NCBI GenBank assembly: GCA_964421595.1
Contig: CAYQXY010000002.1
Location: forward strand, 1 to 64,000
Direction: 5' to 3'
Source of the DNA: PXAP01 sp964421595
GTDB lineage: Bacteria > Bacteroidota > Bacteroidia > Bacteroidales > PUMT01
Length of the DNA stretch: 64,000 nt
Under the pieces are notes generated by a model. It saw only the letters and a list, made by a program, of their open reading frames with translations. It did not search any database and was not told the origin of the DNA. The position numbers were made by a program, and so were the translations under genes. This document shows, piece by piece, positions 60,802-64,000 of the stretch; the stretch's first letter is position 1, and each line of letters begins with the position of its first letter.

Positions 60802-60809
60802 CAAATATA
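60802..60809 (-). promoter_or_regulatory. Candidate -7 box of the ferredoxin gene
   Basis: TATATTTG on the minus strand fits TAnnTTTG, 45 nt before the start codon. The -33 region (GATTATC) does not match TTTG clearly. Confidence 0.35.
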
Positions 60810-61014
60810 AGTAAAAGCCGAAAAGATAATCCACAGTGGATTAATGAATAAACATTATGCCATAATTAAAGACAATCTTTTCAATTATGAAGTAAAAGTA
60901 ACACAATACCTTTATTTAAAAACTGCGTAATGTCAGTTTTCCGCAAAAAGTAATAATATTTTAAAGGGCAATATTTTTATCGCATATTTCTGCCGGCATC
61001 AATTATCCGGCACT

Positions 61015-62199
61015 TCAGGCACCATCTTCAAGGTAGGATAGTGCAAGCCATGCAGACAGTCCTGTTCCTGTTATAACCGCCTTTTCGTCAATATCAAAAA
61101 CAGGTGTATGAAGCTTCCTGTCAGGCATTCCGGTACCTAACCTGTAAAATACTGCAGGGTATTTCATTGCAAACCATGCAAAATCTTCAGAGGTCATTCT
61201 AATGGGAAGATCGTTAACTTTATCACTTCCCAGGTATTCTTTCATCAGGTTTTTTATGAGTTCTGTTCTGGAAGGATCATTTTTCAGAACAGGATAGCCT
61301 TTTCTAATCTCAACCATACAGGCAGCCCCAAGGCTGCTGGCAGTCTTGGTGGCGATACTTGTAATTAATTCATGTGCCCTGGCTCTCCAGGTTTCATCCA
61401 TGGTACGGAATGTTCCATCAAGGGTTACTTCCCTGGGTATTACATTCGTGGCTCCATTGGCAATAAGTTTCCCGAAACTCAGGACTGTGGGTATATGAGG
61501 TGGTGCAAAACGACTGGATATCTGCTGAAGCGCCACTATGACCTGTGCCATGGCAACCACGGTATCAGTTGTGTTGTGGGGCATTGCTGCGTGTCCGCCT
61601 TCGCCCGTTACGGTAATATAGATCTCATCTGCGGAAGCCATATATATTCCTGACCTGACCCCTGTTTCTCCGCAACCCATCTCAGGAAGAACATGCTGGG
61701 CTATAATAAGATCGGGTTTGTTATCACCAAAAAGATCTTCGTCGAGCATCTTAATGGCACCTCCGGGCAGGCTCTCTTCACCAGGCTGAAAAATAAAATA
61801 TACTGTTCCGGAAAAATCCTTTTCCAGCGATTTTATTATCCGGGCACTTCCAAGCAGACATGCAGAGTGAACATCATGTCCGCAGGCGTGCATGATGCCA
61901 TCGCGGACTGACTTATATGCGGTCTCATTTTCTTCCCTGATGGGTAATGCATCAAGCTCAGAACGGATGGCGATACTTTTTTCAGAAGTATTCTTCCTGC
62001 CTGTAACCCACGCCAGTATGCCCGTTTCGGCAACAGTACGGAATTCGATCCCATACTCTGTAAGTTTGTCTGCTATAAACCGGGAGGTTTCATACTCCTT
62101 AAAACTTAATTCAGGATTCATATGAATATGCCTTCTTATGGCAATAACTTCATTGAAGTTTGAATCTGCTTTTTCCCTGATTATTTCTGCAAGTCCCAT
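61015..62199 (-). CDS. M20-family amidohydrolase
   Basis: A 394-residue zinc/manganese amidohydrolase of the HipO/IAA-amino-acid hydrolase group (M20D), splitting N-acyl-amino acids. Metal ligands are in HACGHDVHSACLLG, QPGEESLPGG and the late MTSEDFAWF; IRRHIHMNPELSFKEYETS is the usual N-terminus. A small dimerisation domain is inserted at about 185-300. No signal peptide is seen, so it acts in the cytoplasm. The physiological substrate is not deducible. It stands apart from its neighbours by more than 200 nt on each side. Confidence 0.92.
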   Translation of the reverse strand: MGLAEIIREKADSNFNEVIAIRRHIHMNPELSFKEYETSRFIADKLTEYGIEFRTVAETGILAWVTGRKNTSEKSIAIRSELDALPIREENETAYKSVRDGIMHACGHDVHSACLLGSARIIKSLEKDFSGTVYFIFQPGEESLPGGAIKMLDEDLFGDNKPDLIIAQHVLPEMGCGETGVRSGIYMASADEIYITVTGEGGHAAMPHNTTDTVVAMAQVIVALQQISSRFAPPHIPTVLSFGKLIANGATNVIPREVTLDGTFRTMDETWRARAHELITSIATKTASSLGAACMVEIRKGYPVLKNDPSRTELIKNLMKEYLGSDKVNDLPIRMTSEDFAWFAMKYPAVFYRLGTGMPDRKLHTPVFDIDEKAVITGTGLSAWLALSYLEDGA

Positions 62200-62414
62200 T
62201 TTAAAAGATTTATATCGACAAATCCGTTTCAGGCCGGAAGATGGTAACCTTAATATTAATCCGGATGTATAAAGATTTATTAAAATCAGTGTATTTTTGC
62301 CGGAAACAATAGAAACAGATTGTAAATATACAAATTAAAGAACCAGCAAGTGTAAATTGAGTTTTATTGCATATATAGTTTTAATTTAGCAGGACACTTA
62401 ATAACATATTCATC

Positions 62415-63497
62415 ATGCAACCTTATAAGCTAATTCCCTTAATTTTCTTTCTCACAGTTTCAGTTTACTCTCAGCAGAGCAGTTCAAAAATAGGATTTGA
62501 AGCTGATCAGTTTAATTTTGGAAAAATTCTCGAAAGCGATGGTAAGGTCCAGCATGATTTTGTTTTTACGAATAAAGGCCAGGATCCGTTAATTATTACA
62601 AATGTAAAGCCGTCAGGAGGGGTTTCGGTGCTTCAGTGGACAAGGAGCCCGGTTATTAAAGGAGAAGCAGGAACTATTACCGTAGAATTCAATCCGGTAA
62701 ATATGCCGGGCCGGTTTAACCGGAGTATAACGGTTTATTCGAACGGAACACCATCCACCGTTGTTCTCAGATTGCTTGGGGAGGTTATTCCAAGAGAAAA
62801 AACACCAATGGAGTTGTATCCTCAGGAAATCGGATCATTAAGATTAAGGTCAAATCATATTTCATTCGGACATTTACCTCCTGGCTCGAAAGGGACTGAT
62901 ACGCTGAAGGTTATTAACCTTTCGGAAGAAAACCTTGATCTCACTTTTACGGGTATACCACGGCATATTACTATTGCAGCAATTCCCGGCAATCTGAAAC
63001 CCGGAGAAGAGGGAATTTTTATTGCGACCTATGATGCATCTGAGATCGCCGACTGGGGGACAATAACACATAACTTCAGGGTACTCGTAAACGGAGTATC
63101 ACATGGAAGGAATATTATTTATCTGAGTGCAAACATTCAGGAAGACTTTACCCTGATGAGTGATGAAGAAAGGAAACAGGCAGCAAGTATCGATTTTGAT
63201 AACCGTGTATTTGATTTCGGCAAACTAACACATGGAGAAACTATAGAGCATGATTTCGTATTCACAAATAACGGTTTATCTGATCTTGTTATCAGGCGGG
63301 TAAGATCAGGTTGCGGGTGTACTGCTATTGAGCCGCAAAAAACACTTCTTGCACCAGGTGAGTCCAGCAGTATCAGAGCTGTATTCAGTTCAAAAGGGTT
63401 CAGGGGCAGGCAGAACAAAGGCATTACAGTAATAACAAATGATCCCGCGAATCCGAATATTGTACTCCGCATTACGGGAGAGGTGATAGCTGATTAG
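62415..63497 (+). CDS. Exported protein with DUF1573 repeats
   Basis: A 360-residue secreted protein (signal LIPLIFFLTVSVYSQ) containing two clear DUF1573 domains, an Ig-like beta-sandwich: FNFGKILESDGKVQHDFVFT near 32 and FDFGKLTHGETIEHDFVFTN near 265, each followed by L-x-I-x-x-V and ending in LRxxGEV. The region between (about 150-240) resembles a third, diverged domain. The second domain holds SGCGCT, a typical Cys pair for the family. Such proteins are common in Bacteroidota, with unknown role, probably in periplasmic structure or adhesion. Confidence 0.85.
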   Translation: MQPYKLIPLIFFLTVSVYSQQSSSKIGFEADQFNFGKILESDGKVQHDFVFTNKGQDPLIITNVKPSGGVSVLQWTRSPVIKGEAGTITVEFNPVNMPGRFNRSITVYSNGTPSTVVLRLLGEVIPREKTPMELYPQEIGSLRLRSNHISFGHLPPGSKGTDTLKVINLSEENLDLTFTGIPRHITIAAIPGNLKPGEEGIFIATYDASEIADWGTITHNFRVLVNGVSHGRNIIYLSANIQEDFTLMSDEERKQAASIDFDNRVFDFGKLTHGETIEHDFVFTNNGLSDLVIRRVRSGCGCTAIEPQKTLLAPGESSSIRAVFSSKGFRGRQNKGITVITNDPANPNIVLRITGEVIAD

Positions 63498-63593
63498 TAA
63501 ATTTCCGGCAGTAAAATTGACTGGCAGGGGCTGGAATACAGGGCAGAATAGCGCAGACTGCAACTGCGATCAGCAGAGAATCTTTAATGAGAC

Positions 63594-64000
63594 ATGAATA
63601 AGGAGAAAAATCATAAGAGTGCTTTATCTGTTAACATGGGAGTTGAACGTCCTCCTTCTGTCAATCCTGATGGACGGGAAGCATTCAGGTCACGCAGAAA
63701 GAGAAGAATTTCACCCGACAGGTTAAGGGATGGGATACTGGAGGGCAATATAAGTTTATTAAGCCAGGCTATTACCCTTATTGAAAGTTCACTTCCCATG
63801 CACCAGGAAGCTGCATCTGAACTTGTAGAGAAGTGTCTGCCATATAGTGGCAAATCCATTCGTATTGGAATTACCGGGGTGCCTGGAGTCGGGAAAAGTA
63901 CTTTTATAGAAAGCTTTGGGAAATTATTTACGAATACCGGAAGGAAACTTGCTGTATTAGCTATTGATCCCAGCAGTGAACGATCTAAAGGGAGTATCCT
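63594..64000 (+). CDS. meaB: Methylmalonyl-CoA mutase-associated GTPase MeaB (5' part)
   Basis: The N-terminal part (about 135 residues) of MeaB/ArgK, a G3E-type GTPase that loads and protects adenosylcobalamin on methylmalonyl-CoA mutase. The P-loop is GITGVPGVGKSTFIESFG, followed by LAVLAIDPSSERSKGSIL, just before the expected GDKTRM segment. The ATG at 63594 is chosen; another in frame lies at 63636. The gene runs off the window. With mmdA and the biotin carrier at 19.6-21.6 kb it supports propionyl/methylmalonyl-CoA metabolism and a cobalamin requirement. Confidence 0.94.
   Translation, partial: MNKEKNHKSALSVNMGVERPPSVNPDGREAFRSRRKRRISPDRLRDGILEGNISLLSQAITLIESSLPMHQEAASELVEKCLPYSGKSIRIGITGVPGVGKSTFIESFGKLFTNTGRKLAVLAIDPSSERSKGSI

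Noticed and set aside
1..64000. CRISPR arrays, phage, defence or antibiotic-type gene clusters
   Set aside because: No regularly spaced identical repeats, no integrase or intact transposase, no known defence domain set and no biosynthetic core enzyme was seen.

Overview
The window reads as a chromosomal segment of a Bacteroidota (Bacteroidetes) bacterium, probably Bacteroidales-like. The support is phylum-typical fusions (RibBA, MurF-Alr, Nnr epimerase/dehydratase), a gliding-type lipoprotein GldB, a DUF4831 lipoprotein, weak or absent Shine-Dalgarno sites, and TTTG / TAnnTTTG promoter elements (clearest in front of rpmH). Base composition is moderately A+T-rich and even. There is no integrated phage, intact insertion sequence, CRISPR array, rRNA or recognisable tRNA.

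Layout. 0.2-4.8 kb: two glycosyltransferases, ribBA and fmt on the plus strand. 5-10 kb: LysM/glucosaminidase lipoprotein, cdd, a receiver-cyclase, an RluA-type pseudouridine synthase and panB. 10-17 kb: dnaK with a terminator, a MORN-repeat protein, a Tat-exported aldo/keto reductase, a fossil 3' end of an IS605-type tnpB with its hairpin-rich right end, a DEAD-box helicase and a YjjG-like phosphatase. 17-27 kb: dnaB, ispE, an acyl-CoA carboxylase beta subunit with a biotin carrier, tgt-lptF/G, then GT2 - ECF sigma - rsmG. 27-42 kb: a TolB-like propeller, a lactonase, GH16, rpmH, pepD, two AbgT transporters, a thioredoxin-like protein, DUF4831, nnr, a sodium/solute symporter and a degenerate trypsin-fold protein. 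42-50 kb: a minus-strand operon (hypothetical, rsmI, xseA, two TPR histidine kinases, xseB). 50-64 kb: tdk, murF-alr, GT2, a Crp/Fnr regulator, nadE, an outer-membrane barrel, gldB, fhs, a 2[4Fe-4S] ferredoxin, an M20 amidohydrolase, a DUF1573 protein and the start of meaB.

Functionally the region is mostly housekeeping: riboflavin, pantothenate, isoprenoid, NAD and C1-folate metabolism, translation fidelity, replication and envelope synthesis. The carboxylase pair and MeaB fit methylmalonyl-CoA/propionate metabolism. PepD with AbgT transporters suggests dipeptide use.

The unusual items are: (1) a dispersed intergenic module, a long imperfect palindrome joined to a promoter-like leader, lying directly in front of two unrelated envelope genes and present as decayed orphan copies elsewhere; (2) the tnpB/omega-RNA fossil; (3) a trypsin-fold protein with Cys in place of Ser and no catalytic His or Asp; (4) a cyclase whose receiver domain has Asn at the phosphorylation site; (5) a Tgt lacking its three zinc cysteines; (6) two sensor kinases placed between xseA and xseB. 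I did not find a clear new defence or multi-gene system.
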